Shown one piece after another: positions 1 through 8,652 of a stretch of 64,000 nt of DNA; within the stretch, counting starts at the first letter, position 1; each line of letters opens with the position of its first letter. The notes beneath the pieces were generated by a model. That model was not told where the DNA came from. It ran no database searches and was given only the letters and a program-made list of their open reading frames with translations. The DNA comes from Rheinheimera sp. 4Y26 (GTDB lineage Bacteria > Pseudomonadota > Gammaproteobacteria > Enterobacterales > Alteromonadaceae), in the NCBI RefSeq assembly GCF_025245835.1, contig NZ_JAOBWS010000008.1, positions 62,001 through 126,000 on the forward strand. The letters run 5' to 3'. A program made the position numbers and the translations under genes.

Positions 1-1
1 G

Positions 2-409
2 GAGCTGATGAAAACGGCTCATTATTGGTTTGGCTTGAGTATTCTGTTGTTGTTATTGCCGCGTGTGCTGGCCCGTTTTAGTCAGCACACACCACCAATT
101 ACACCACCACAACCCCATTGGCAACATAAGCTGGCAATAGCTGTACATCTGGCATTTTATGCCCTGATGCTTGTGATGCCGCTTATGGGGTGGTTACTGA
201 TGTCGGCAGAGGGCAAAGAACTCAGTTATTTTGGCCTGCAATTACCCGCTTTGATGGGGCCGGATGAAGTCTGGGCTGAGCGGTTGGAAGAGCTGCACGA
301 AATTGGCTCTAAACTCGGTTATGCGCTGATTTTAATTCATGTGGGTGCAGCGCTGTTTCACCATTATCTGTTAAAAGACAATACGATAAAACGTATGATG
401 TTCAAATAA
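2..409 (+). CDS. Cytochrome b561 family protein, C-terminal part (cut by left edge)
   Basis: This is the C-terminal part of a bacterial cytochrome b561, a small inner-membrane haem protein that passes electrons to or from the quinone pool. The frame is open at the left edge. The first ATG (position 8) lies where family members are already inside the second membrane helix, so the true start is outside the window. Three hydrophobic stretches remain. A histidine in KTAHYWFG and histidines in the last helix (LIHVGAALFHHYLL) are the expected kind of haem ligands. The segment MPLMGWLLMSAEGKELSYFG is typical of the family. A strong terminator follows the stop. The electron partner cannot be deduced from the sequence. 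Confidence 0.88.
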   Translation, partial: ELMKTAHYWFGLSILLLLLPRVLARFSQHTPPITPPQPHWQHKLAIAVHLAFYALMLVMPLMGWLLMSAEGKELSYFGLQLPALMGPDEVWAERLEELHEIGSKLGYALILIHVGAALFHHYLLKDNTIKRMMFK

Positions 410-413
410 AAGG

Positions 414-439
414 AAAAAGCCGGGAATTCCCGGCTTTTT
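414..439. terminator. Bidirectional rho-independent terminator
   Basis: A perfect palindrome with arms AAAAAGCCGGGAA and TTCCCGGCTTTTT. It gives a GC-rich stem with a T run on either strand. It sits 4 bases after the cytochrome b561 stop and can also stop leftward transcription from the glycine-zipper gene. Confidence 0.85.
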
Positions 440-559
440 ATTCAGTGGCACTGCTTAGTTAAAAGCAAACTCAGGCACAGGGCATCATTTTAAGTAAGTT
501 GGGCCACTGTGCCACACTGGGAGGCTACAACCAGTGCTAAGGAGCTACTGCGTCAGACC

Positions 560-1111
560 TTAGTTGCCTGTGGTCTGAGGGGCAACACCAGCCAACACCT
601 GTCCATCCTGGATCAGGATTTTTTCGCCCGGTGCCTGGTCCATCCGCACCGTTTTTAATTCACCATTGAGTAAATAACGCACGTCATAACCCACAACTTT
701 TTCCTGGGATTTTTGCACGGTTTTACACACGCGTTGGGTGTAACTTTCTACATCTTTATTTTGCATATCCTGCTGCACTTGTTTACCGGCATAACCACCG
801 GCAGCTGCAGCGGCAACTGTGGCCACTTTTTTACCTGAACCACCGCCAATCTGGTTACCCAAAACACCACCCACCACAGCACCAATCACAGTGCCGGCAA
901 TCTGATTTTCGTCTTTGACGGCTTTTTTCTGTTGCACGACCACGTCTTTGCACTGCTCAACAGGTTCGCTAAAACGTTCAATCACAGCTTTACTGCTTAC
1001 CACTTCAGCATATTGCGGGCCTTTGTCCAGGTAGCTGTAGCCGGCTACTGAACCTAAAGCGGTCACGGCGATAGCGCCAACAATTGAACCAATCAGCATT
1101 GAGTTATTCAT
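560..1111 (-). CDS. Glycine-zipper 2TM domain envelope protein
   Basis: A 183-residue protein with an N-terminal hydrophobic segment (about residues 5-26) that anchors it or serves as an uncleaved signal. There is no lipobox cysteine. At about residues 70-105 lies a Gly/Ala-rich stretch (GTVIGAVVGGVLGNQIGGG, then an Ala-rich run), the pattern of the glycine-zipper 2TM domain shared with SlyB and the rickettsial 17-kDa antigen. The domain is associated with outer-membrane or periplasmic proteins. Two cysteines (in EQCKD and RVCKT) flank the zipper and could form a disulphide. The start ATG is preceded by AAGGACATCC on the coding strand. The gene appears to stand alone. Its precise role is unknown. 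Confidence 0.72.
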   Translation of the reverse strand: MNNSMLIGSIVGAIAVTALGSVAGYSYLDKGPQYAEVVSSKAVIERFSEPVEQCKDVVVQQKKAVKDENQIAGTVIGAVVGGVLGNQIGGGSGKKVATVAAAAAGGYAGKQVQQDMQNKDVESYTQRVCKTVQKSQEKVVGYDVRYLLNGELKTVRMDQAPGEKILIQDGQVLAGVAPQTTGN

Positions 1112-1379
1112 TTGGATGTCCTTGTGTAGGTCGAATTTTTATAAAGTGGACTATACAAAGCTGTTGCTGTATTTAAGCTGAATGAAATATACAAAAACGC
1201 TGATGTTTATTGTGCTTGATGTTAACCTTGCGGATAGCGGCACATTAAGACTTGGATCTTATTGCTAAGACTCAGTTTTTTCGCAAAATGACAGGGCACA
1301 GCAGCAGTTTTACGCCTATCTTTTTAAGACTAATTTGTGTCTGCCATACAGTGGTATTGCGTGTTTTTCCGGGGGCATC

Positions 1380-2345
1380 ATGAGCAGCTTACTTTCCAAT
1401 ATCGACCAAAAAACTAACATAGTCGGGCAAAACCGGCTGGAGTTGTTGTTGTTCCGGCTGAACAGCATGCAACCTTTTGGCATTAATGTGTTTAAAGTGC
1501 GTGAAGTGTTACAGTGCCCTGAGCTCAGTGCCTTACCAGGAGCGCATCCGAATGTGCGTGGTATTGCCCATCTGCGGGGGGAGCCTGTCACTGTCATTGA
1601 TTTAAGTATGGCGACAGGCGGTCAGCCTATCACCGATCTGAGCACAGCTTATGTGCTGGTCACAGAGTACAACCGTCACACTCAGGGATTTCTGGTAGCA
1701 GGTGTGGACCGTATTATCAGCAGTAACTGGGAACAAATTATGCCGGCGCCACAGGGCGCGGGCAAAGCCCATTATGTAACAGCTGTGACCAAGGTGGATA
1801 ATAAGCTGGTGCAAATTCTGGATGTCGAAAAAGTATTTTCAGAAATTTCACCTGTGGATGAAACGGTCAGCGAGTCGGTCAAAGAAAAAAGCAAAACACT
1901 GGATTTTAAAAATCTGGTAGTGCTGGTGGCTGATGACTCCGCTGTTGCCCGCAATCAGGTAAAAAGAGCGCTTGGTGCCATTGGCGTGGAAATTCAGACG
2001 GTGAACGACGGCCGGTTGGCGCTGGATTGGCTTCTGGCCAAAGCCGCCGAAATAGGCGGTGATGTATCGTCGCAGGTACCTTTGCTGATTTCTGACATCG
2101 AAATGCCGGAAATGGATGGGTATACCTTAACGGCAGAAATTAAAGCCCATGAGCAGCTAAAAAATATTCATGTGATATTGCATTCATCGTTAAGCGGTGT
2201 GTTTAACAATGCCATGGTGAGCAAAGTTGGGGCCGATCAGTTTATTGCCAAGTTTCACCCGGATGAGCTGGTGTCAGCAGTGCAGCAATGGATGCACAGC
2301 GCTGCGGCGCAACAGAGCGAGCAAGCGCCAGCTGATCAGCACTAA
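1380..2345 (+). CDS. cheV: Chemotaxis protein CheV (CheW-receiver fusion)
   Basis: A 321-residue protein with a CheW-like coupling domain (about residues 15-155) followed by a receiver domain (about 178-305). The receiver has the acidic pair D185/D186, the phospho-acceptor D239 in ISDIEMPEMDG, and K291. This is the CheV architecture, which links chemoreceptors to CheA and adjusts coupling through phosphorylation. An upstream in-frame start at 1335 exists, but the ATG at 1380 begins the normal CheV N-terminus (MSSLLSNIDQKT) and has GGGGG just before it. No other che genes are adjacent, as is common for cheV. A bidirectional terminator follows. Confidence 0.9.
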   Translation: MSSLLSNIDQKTNIVGQNRLELLLFRLNSMQPFGINVFKVREVLQCPELSALPGAHPNVRGIAHLRGEPVTVIDLSMATGGQPITDLSTAYVLVTEYNRHTQGFLVAGVDRIISSNWEQIMPAPQGAGKAHYVTAVTKVDNKLVQILDVEKVFSEISPVDETVSESVKEKSKTLDFKNLVVLVADDSAVARNQVKRALGAIGVEIQTVNDGRLALDWLLAKAAEIGGDVSSQVPLLISDIEMPEMDGYTLTAEIKAHEQLKNIHVILHSSLSGVFNNAMVSKVGADQFIAKFHPDELVSAVQQWMHSAAAQQSEQAPADQH

Positions 2346-2360
2346 AAATACGCAAAACAT

Positions 2361-2389
2361 AAAAAAAGCAGCTCAGGCTGCTTTTTTTA
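2361..2389. terminator. Bidirectional terminator between cheV and lnt
   Basis: Stem AAAAAAAGCAGC / GCTGCTTTTTTT with a TCAG loop. It lies between the convergent cheV (plus) and lnt (minus) genes and has T runs on both strands. Confidence 0.85.
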
Positions 2390-2471
2390 TGCTTTGCTGG
2401 TTCCCGGTTCCCGGCTGCCTGCTGCGGATTATTATCCTCCGGCACCCATTGATGTTTTAACAACTTTGCTG

Positions 2472-4052
2472 TTAACGAGCTGTAGGGCGGCTAGCGCTGC
2501 TGGCAAAAAAACGTGTCCAACCCAGTCTGAAAAAAATCACAAAAGCCACAAACCACAGCAGCAGGCTATCTCCGGTGCGGCTGTATAAAGTGCGGCCCTC
2601 TGCCAGTTGCACATCTGCCGTTAACACCCCATCCTCAAATTGTGGCAACAGTGCCTGTAAAGTGCCGTCCGGACGCGCTATACCTGTGACACCATTATTG
2701 GTGGCGCGTAACAGCGGCCTGCCAAATTCCAGCGCGCGCATCTGGGCGATTTGCATATGCTGCAGCGGGCCAATAGATGCGCCAAACCAGGCATCATTGC
2801 TCACTGTTAATAAAAAGTCGGTGTCATTGGTAAAGTTGGCCTGAATTTGCCTTGGAAAGGCAATTTCAAAACAAAGGGCGGCGAGCAGCTGATAACCATT
2901 GGCGTTCAGGTTAGGCTGCAGCCAGTCACCACGGGCAAAAGAGCTGTTGGGTAAATCAAAAAAGGGCGCAACGTCTCTGAGCCAGCGTTCAAAAGGTACA
3001 AATTCACCAATGGGCAATAAATGGTGTTTCTGATAACGGTTTTTGCTTTCGTACAGATAGTCACCGGCTGTGGTTTTACTACCAGATTTGCCCAGCACAA
3101 TAATGCCGTTGTAGGCATCTCCATTGTTTTTGTAATCAAGAATGCCGGTGATCACTGCACTTTGCTGCTCAGCAGCCTGCATATCCAGATTTAATAAATA
3201 AGCCTGGGCCAAAGGTTCCAGTTGTGGAATAGCCGCTTCTGGCCACACCACAATTTGCTGCTGTAAATGGGGTTTACTCAGCTGCATATACTTTTTCATG
3301 GTCGGCAGCTCCTGATCCGGGTCCCAGCGCAGCTCCTGTTTAATATTGCCCTGCACCAACGCCACCGACACTTTTTCATCCGTCAGTTGCCAACCTTTGA
3401 GCGGCTGTAACAAAGGGCTTATCAGCAACAACAAAGCGGCCACAGCCAGCGGAATAAAACGTTGTTGCTGTTTAACTGATGTGCTGAGTGCCGGCAGCAG
3501 GGCAGCTGCGGCAAACACCAGTAAAAAAGTAATGCCGGTTTCGCCCACCAGCGGTGCCCAGGGGGCCAGCCAGCCTTCAGTCTGGCTGTAACCTAATGAC
3601 AACCATGGAAAGCCGGTAAAAAGCCAGGAACGCAGGTTTTCACTCAGCACCCAGCAACTGGCAAACAGCAGCGGAAATAAAAGCAGATTGTCTTTGTTAA
3701 TGCGATACACCGCATAACTGGCAAGTGCCGGGAACAAACTTAAATAAGCCACCAGTAAAGCCATAATGCCAAGACTGGCAGCCAGTGGCATACCGCCAAA
3801 AGTAGCAATGCTGACATGTACCCAACTGACACCAAGGCCAAACCAACCCAGGCCATAGGCAAAACCAAAAAGGGCGGCCTGCGTTGCCGATTTAGCAATA
3901 CCAAGCGCAAGCGCAAGCAGCGCCAAAGTGAATAAAGGTAAAAAATGCAGCTGATAAGGAGCAAAAGCCAGGGTATTGGCGATACCTGCCAACCCTAACA
4001 ACAGGCTTAACAACAAAGGTTGCTGACGGAAAAATACCAATAGATTGGACAC
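2472..4052 (-). CDS. lnt: Apolipoprotein N-acyltransferase
   Basis: Inner-membrane enzyme that adds the third acyl chain to the N-terminal cysteine of lipoproteins, the last step before Lol export. The 526 residues match the usual length (about 510). An N-terminal half of about six to seven membrane helices (to about residue 215) is followed by a periplasmic nitrilase-like domain. The catalytic triad is visible as E272 (VVWPEAA), K342 (YQKHHLLPIGEFVPF) and C394 (AALCFEIAF). A last helix lies near residues 495-512. It is the final gene of the miaB-ybeZ-ybeY-corC-lnt set, the standard gammaproteobacterial order. A 128-base gap separates it from corC. Confidence 0.97.
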   Translation of the reverse strand: MSNLLVFFRQQPLLLSLLLGLAGIANTLAFAPYQLHFLPLFTLALLALALGIAKSATQAALFGFAYGLGWFGLGVSWVHVSIATFGGMPLAASLGIMALLVAYLSLFPALASYAVYRINKDNLLLFPLLFASCWVLSENLRSWLFTGFPWLSLGYSQTEGWLAPWAPLVGETGITFLLVFAAAALLPALSTSVKQQQRFIPLAVAALLLLISPLLQPLKGWQLTDEKVSVALVQGNIKQELRWDPDQELPTMKKYMQLSKPHLQQQIVVWPEAAIPQLEPLAQAYLLNLDMQAAEQQSAVITGILDYKNNGDAYNGIIVLGKSGSKTTAGDYLYESKNRYQKHHLLPIGEFVPFERWLRDVAPFFDLPNSSFARGDWLQPNLNANGYQLLAALCFEIAFPRQIQANFTNDTDFLLTVSNDAWFGASIGPLQHMQIAQMRALEFGRPLLRATNNGVTGIARPDGTLQALLPQFEDGVLTADVQLAEGRTLYSRTGDSLLLWFVAFVIFFRLGWTRFFASSASRPTAR

Positions 4053-4180
4053 GGTTTGTTTACCACTTTAACAGGAACTGATAACCAACAAGCCAGCATG
4101 TTTTTGCCTGAAAGCGGCAGCAACAAGCGGATCATCGCCGGGTTGTTGGATTTTGTACTCTTTGTTTTGCAGAACGACGC

Positions 4181-5047
4181 TTATTCAGCATCGTTCTGTT
4201 CAGTTTTGGGTGTAATAACCTGCAGCTGAACTAAACGCCGGCTGTTGGCTTTGTGCACTTTAAAGGTCAGGCCGCCAAGTTCTATCACTTCACCTTTGGT
4301 TGGCATATGACCAAAAGCATGCAGTACGATGCCGCCTATGGTGCCTGCTTCTTCTTCATCAAAACTGCTGGCAAAACTTTCGTTAAATTCATCCAGTGGC
4401 GTCAGGGCGCTGACCAGATACACATGGCTGCCCAGTTGACGGATATCGGAGCCTTCTTCGTTGTCGTGTTCATCTTCGATGTCCCCAACAATCTGCTCCA
4501 GAATATCTTCAATGGTAATCAGGCCCGACACCCCACCATATTCATCGACCACTATCGCCATATGGTAACGTTTTTGCCGGAACTCTTTGAGCAGCGCATC
4601 CACTCTTTTGCTTTCCGGAATAATAACGGCAGGGCGCAATAAATCTTTTAAATGCCACTCCACATCAGGCGTCAGAGCGTACTGCAGAATATCTTTAACA
4701 ATCAAAATACCTTCGATATGGTCTTTGTCTTCATTGACCACAGGGTAACGGCTGTGATTGTTTTCCAGCAGAATAGGCAGGAATTCACTGAGTGGCTGAT
4801 CAATGTCGATGGTTGCCATCTGTGAGCGTGGCACCATAATGTCGCGGGCGCGCATTTTGGATACGTCCAGCACCCCTTGCAGCATACCTTTGGTATCGGT
4901 GTCGATCAGATTGCGGGTATTGGCTTCGGCAATCACTTCTTCTAAATCAGACAGGTCCTGAGGTTCTGCGGTAAAAATGGCGGCGATACGCTCAAGCCAT
5001 GACTTCGCGGCAGAACCGCTTCTCGAGTGTGGATTGTCGTCACTCAT
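4181..5047 (-). CDS. corC: Magnesium/cobalt efflux protein CorC (CBS domains)
   Basis: A 288-residue soluble protein of the CorC/YbeX type: two CBS domains (about residues 68-125 and 135-190) and a C-terminal CorC_HlyC domain (about 205-283), with no membrane segment. E. coli CorC is of similar size. It is tied to Mg/Co resistance and, because it always sits with ybeZ-ybeY, possibly to ribosome maintenance. MVPRSQM at the first CBS domain and [19 protein letters not shown] in the second are family hallmarks. It lies 36 bases after ybeY in the same operon. A perfect 8-bp inverted repeat encloses the stop codon. Confidence 0.95.
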   Translation of the reverse strand: MSDDNPHSRSGSAAKSWLERIAAIFTAEPQDLSDLEEVIAEANTRNLIDTDTKGMLQGVLDVSKMRARDIMVPRSQMATIDIDQPLSEFLPILLENNHSRYPVVNEDKDHIEGILIVKDILQYALTPDVEWHLKDLLRPAVIIPESKRVDALLKEFRQKRYHMAIVVDEYGGVSGLITIEDILEQIVGDIEDEHDNEEGSDIRQLGSHVYLVSALTPLDEFNESFASSFDEEEAGTIGGIVLHAFGHMPTKGEVIELGGLTFKVHKANSRRLVQLQVITPKTEQNDAE

Positions 5048-5083
5048 AATGTAAAAACCAGCTCCGTGTTAGGTTGAACTCTG

Positions 5084-5542
5084 TTATTCAGGAATCACAT
5101 AAGGATCGGCAAAACCAAGTTCTGCCAGGATCTGAATTTCTTCTGCTTCCATTTCGGTCGCATCTTCTTCATTTATATGGTCAAAGCCAAGTAAATGCAA
5201 GCTGCCATGCACCACCATATGGGCCCAATGTGCAGTTAAAGTTTTGTGTTGTTCAGCCGCTTCTCTGGCCACCACCTGTGCACAAATCACTAAATCACCC
5301 AGGAGCGGCAGTTCCACACCGGGTGGGCACTGAAACGGAAAACTCAGTACATTGGTTGGTTTATTTTTTTCCCGATAATCAAAATTCAGCTGCTGACTTT
5401 CCGCTTCATCGACAATCCGCACCGTCACTTCAGCTTCAGCCTGAAAAGGTAAAATGGCCGCTTCCAGCCATTGCTGAATTTGCTGTTCGCCGGGCAGATT
5501 GTCGGCTGTGCTGGCCAGTTGTAAATCTAAAATAATACTCAT
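5084..5542 (-). CDS. ybeY: Endoribonuclease / rRNA maturation factor YbeY
   Basis: A 152-residue metallo-endoribonuclease involved in 16S rRNA 3' maturation and ribosome quality control. The zinc site is visible as H112, H116 and H122 in [11 protein letters not shown]. The conserved NVLSFPF segment precedes it. Its start overlaps the ybeZ stop by 4 bases (ATGA), implying translational coupling. Length and order match E. coli. Confidence 0.97.
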   Translation of the reverse strand: MSIILDLQLASTADNLPGEQQIQQWLEAAILPFQAEAEVTVRIVDEAESQQLNFDYREKNKPTNVLSFPFQCPPGVELPLLGDLVICAQVVAREAAEQHKTLTAHWAHMVVHGSLHLLGFDHINEEDATEMEAEEIQILAELGFADPYVIPE

Positions 5543-6690
5543 GATGCTGTTGTGTCCGATTTGGGCGTTGCTTTTTTCGTCCTGCTGCGCGTTTTGGCTG
5601 CTGGCGGCTCAGCTGCTATTGCTGGTGTTGCAACAGGGGCTGTGATGGCACTGGCAGCAAGCCTTGCGGCCTGTTCAGCTTCACGCTCAGCCTGTTTTTT
5701 CGCGGCAGCTTCAGCCTCAAAAGCTTCATAAGCCAGCACAATTTTTTGTACCACAGGGTGGCGCACCACATCTTTGGCAACAAAATAGTTAAAGCTCAGT
5801 GCATCCACTTTGGACAGCACGTCAATAGCGTGTTTTAAGCCTGAATAAGTGCCGCGCGGTAGATCGACTTGCGTCACGTCACCTGTGATCACTGCCTTGG
5901 AATTAAAACCAATGCGGGTTAAGAACATTTTCATCTGTTCAACTGTAGTGTTCTGGCTTTCATCGAGAATAATAAAAGCATCACTTAAAGTACGGCCACG
6001 CATATAAGCCAGAGGTGCAATTTCGATGGTGCCACGTTCCAGGTACTTTTCTACTTTTTCAAAACCCAGCATATCAAATAGCGCGTCGTACAATGGCCGC
6101 AGATAAGGGTCAACTTTTTGCGCTAAATCACCGGGTAAAAAACCCAGTTTTTCACCGGCTTCTACCGCAGGGCGGGTGAGCACAATGCGGCGCACCTGAT
6201 TTTTTTCCAGAGCGTCTACCGCACAAGCCACAGCTAAATAAGTTTTACCTGTGCCTGCCGGGCCAATGCCAAAGGTGACATCGTGGCGCAAAATATTGGC
6301 GACATAACGGCTTTGGTTTGGATTACGGCCTTTGATCAGACCTTTTTTGGTTTTGATGCTGACTTCCTGCGCCTGCTCATCCACCTGCACTAAAGTGGCC
6401 GGATGTTCTACACCGCTGATGGCCAGGTGCACCTGCTCAGCTGTTAAAGGCACCAGCTTACCGCTGTCATTGATGGTTTCCTGATACAGGTTTTGCAGCA
6501 GCTGCTGCACTAACGGCAGTTGGGCCGTTAAACCAAGTAAACGGAATTTGTCGTCACGTAAACTGAGCTGAACCCGAAAATGGCGTTCAATCTGGCGGAT
6601 ATGGTCATCAAAGGGGCCGCATAATAACGACAAACGCTGATGATCGGTGGGTTCTAGGGTAAATTCGATACTGCTGACTGGATTATCCAA
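5539..6690 (-). CDS. ybeZ: PhoH-like ATPase YbeZ
   Basis: A 383-residue PhoH-family P-loop ATPase, a partner of YbeY in RNA metabolism. Walker A is GPAGTGKT (residues 143-150) and Walker B is in FIILDESQN (about 239-247). The N-terminal part is KH-like and nucleic-acid-binding. The ATPase core ends near residue 325. The last 55 or so residues form a low-complexity Ala/Glu/Lys tail ending in a basic [13 protein letters not shown] patch. This makes the protein about 35 residues longer than E. coli YbeZ. It lies 71 bases downstream of miaB, with a hairpin in the gap, and overlaps ybeY by 4 bases. Confidence 0.96.
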   Translation of the reverse strand: MDNPVSSIEFTLEPTDHQRLSLLCGPFDDHIRQIERHFRVQLSLRDDKFRLLGLTAQLPLVQQLLQNLYQETINDSGKLVPLTAEQVHLAISGVEHPATLVQVDEQAQEVSIKTKKGLIKGRNPNQSRYVANILRHDVTFGIGPAGTGKTYLAVACAVDALEKNQVRRIVLTRPAVEAGEKLGFLPGDLAQKVDPYLRPLYDALFDMLGFEKVEKYLERGTIEIAPLAYMRGRTLSDAFIILDESQNTTVEQMKMFLTRIGFNSKAVITGDVTQVDLPRGTYSGLKHAIDVLSKVDALSFNYFVAKDVVRHPVVQKIVLAYEAFEAEAAAKKQAEREAEQAARLAASAITAPVATPAIAAEPPAAKTRSRTKKATPKSDTTAS

Positions 6691-6713
6691 AGGTCCTGTT
6701 CTCTGTGGTTAAC

Positions 6714-6743
6714 GAGGCCGCGGCTTAAGCCTGGTGCGGCCTC
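6714..6743. other. Strong inverted repeat between miaB and ybeZ
   Basis: Arms GAGGCCGC / GCGGCCTC enclose a second small palindrome (GGCTTAAGCC). No T run follows on the minus strand, so it is not a standard terminator. As RNA it would form a stable hairpin just after ybeZ's start-side leader and before the miaB stop region. It may affect processing or stability. Confidence 0.6.
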
Positions 6744-6761
6744 TGTAAAACTTTACTCGAC

Positions 6762-8186
6762 TCAGGGTTGATAAGTCTGCACCCCAAGTGGATCTGCTTT
6801 TGGCTGACGCGCCAGAATTTGTTGTGGTGACACGTCGCGGCGTAAACCCATTTCTTTTTCAGTGCGAACCACCACACCTTTTAAAGAATTGGTAAATACA
6901 TCGGTAATTTTTACATCAACAAAACCACCGATCATATCCGGGGTGCCTTCGAAGTTGACGACCCTGTTGTTTTCGGTGCGGCCGGTCAGTTCCATCAAAT
7001 CTTTTTTCGACGGACCTTCCACCAGAATACGTTGTTCCGTGCCTAACATGCCACGGGCGATCTGCAATGATTGCTGGTTAATGCGATCCTGCAGAATGTA
7101 TAAACGTTGTTTTTTCTCTTCTTCACTGACGTCGTCCGGTAAATCGGCCGCTGGTGTGCCTGGACGGGCGCTGTAAATAAAGCTGAAGCTCATATCAAAA
7201 CCGATACTGGCAATTAAGTCCATGGTTTGGGCAAAATCTTCTGCCGTTTCACCAGGGAAACCAATAATAAAGTCGGATGACATGCTTAAATTTGGCCTGA
7301 TTTTTTTCAAAGCACGAATTTTGGCTTTGTATTCAAGCGCTGTGTGGTTACGTTTCATCAGCGTCAGAATACGGTCAGAACCCGATTGCACCGGCAAATG
7401 CAAATGATCAACCAGCTCTGGCACGTCGCGGTACACTTCAATAATATCGTCTGTAAATTCAACAGGATGCGATGTGGTGTAACGAATACGGTCAATGCCG
7501 TCAATGGCGGCAACTAAACGTAATAACTCAGAAAAGTGGCAAATTTTACCATCATGGGTTTCACCACGGTAAGCGTTGACGTTCTGACCCAATAAATTCA
7601 CTTCACGCACACCTTGTTCGGCCAGCTGGGCAATTTCCAGCAGCACGTCATCGAGCGGGCGGCTTACTTCCTCACCACGGGTATAAGGCACCACGCAGAA
7701 AGTACAATATTTAGAGCAGCCTTCCATAATGGACACAAAGGCGGTTGGGCCTTCAGCTTTTGGCTCTGGCAGACGGTCGAATTTTTCAATTTCAGGGAAA
7801 GATACATCAACAACAGGCGAACGGTCGCCTTTGACTGAGTTGATCATTTCCGGCAGACGGTGCAGCGTTTGTGGCCCAAAAATAATATCAACATAAGGGG
7901 CACGCTCACGGATAGATGCACCTTCCTGTGAGGCCACACAACCACCCACACCAATAATTAAATTTGGGTTTTTCTTTTTCAGCGGGCGCCAGCGGCCCAG
8001 TTGATGAAACACTTTTTCCTGTGCTTTTTCGCGGATAGAACAAGTGTTCAGCAGAATAACATCGGCTTCTTCCGCCTCTTCAGTCAGCGTATAGCCATGA
8101 GTGGCATCCAACAAGTCGGCCATTTTCGATGAATCGTATTCGTTCATCTGGCAGCCCCAGGTTTTAATGTGCAGCTTTTTGCTCAT
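6762..8186 (-). CDS. miaB: tRNA-2-methylthio-N6-dimethylallyladenosine synthase
   Basis: A 474-residue radical-SAM methylthiotransferase that converts i6A37 to ms2i6A37 in tRNAs reading UNN codons. The N-terminal UPF0004 domain has the auxiliary-cluster cysteines C12, C49 and C83. The radical-SAM motif C157-x3-C161-x2-C164 is in [21 protein letters not shown] domain occupies about residues 380-445. Length equals E. coli MiaB. It is the first gene of the minus-strand cluster and divergent from the ABC exporter operon across a 466-base gap. Confidence 0.98.
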   Translation of the reverse strand: MSKKLHIKTWGCQMNEYDSSKMADLLDATHGYTLTEEAEEADVILLNTCSIREKAQEKVFHQLGRWRPLKKKNPNLIIGVGGCVASQEGASIRERAPYVDIIFGPQTLHRLPEMINSVKGDRSPVVDVSFPEIEKFDRLPEPKAEGPTAFVSIMEGCSKYCTFCVVPYTRGEEVSRPLDDVLLEIAQLAEQGVREVNLLGQNVNAYRGETHDGKICHFSELLRLVAAIDGIDRIRYTTSHPVEFTDDIIEVYRDVPELVDHLHLPVQSGSDRILTLMKRNHTALEYKAKIRALKKIRPNLSMSSDFIIGFPGETAEDFAQTMDLIASIGFDMSFSFIYSARPGTPAADLPDDVSEEEKKQRLYILQDRINQQSLQIARGMLGTEQRILVEGPSKKDLMELTGRTENNRVVNFEGTPDMIGGFVDVKITDVFTNSLKGVVVRTEKEMGLRRDVSPQQILARQPKADPLGVQTYQP

Positions 8187-8652
8187 GGTAAATTCTTGCC
8201 TGTAAAAGTCGTCAACTACAAAAGGGCAGGCATTTTACCCGAGCCGGCTGCTGAGTGCCAGCATCTGCTGTGTTTAATCACAATGGCAACCACAGGCTTT
8301 TTTCTGTTGAACGTCGATTTGCCGCAGCAGGGTTATTTTGTTGCGCTACACTGGAAATGTTGGTTATCTAAACCCGGACTTCAGCGCCGTTTGAACGTCG
8401 CCCATCTTCCCAATCCCCGGTCCTGCAGTATGGTGGCTGGGGATTTTTTATCTCTGCAACCTTTTCTTGCCTTCTTAGTTACCTCGTTATTTTTTCTTCA
8501 TTTTTTCGCTTTTGCAGCCCTGCTGAAGCCGGAATTGAGACAGGCATTTTTAGCAGTTACAAAAATTATTTCAGCTTTTACTAAACCATTTTTGTGCCCG
8601 GCACGACTCTGTTTACAACAGCTGTCAGTGAGAAAGACACAAAGGAGTTTAA
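8187..8652. other. Divergent intergenic region between miaB and the ABC exporter operon
   Basis: No convincing gene is seen in these 466 bases. A plus-strand open frame crosses most of it but overlaps both flanking genes and has no family signature. The right half (about 8450-8600) is T-rich. A terminator-like hairpin lies at 8412-8449. AAAGGAG just before 8653 is the ribosome binding site of the adaptor gene. Confidence 0.5.
8412..8449 (+). terminator. Orphan terminator-like hairpin
   Basis: Arms AATCCCC (8412-8418) and GGGGATT (8439-8445) are followed by a T run. The loop is long (20 bases). No annotated plus-strand gene ends just upstream, so it may end an unannotated small transcript or be a chance structure. 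Confidence 0.4.

Noticed and set aside
4181-5047. Duplication of corC with the 49403-50674 gene
   Set aside because: The two differ in architecture (soluble CorC versus membrane CorB/YfjD type), and each sits in its own conserved neighbourhood.
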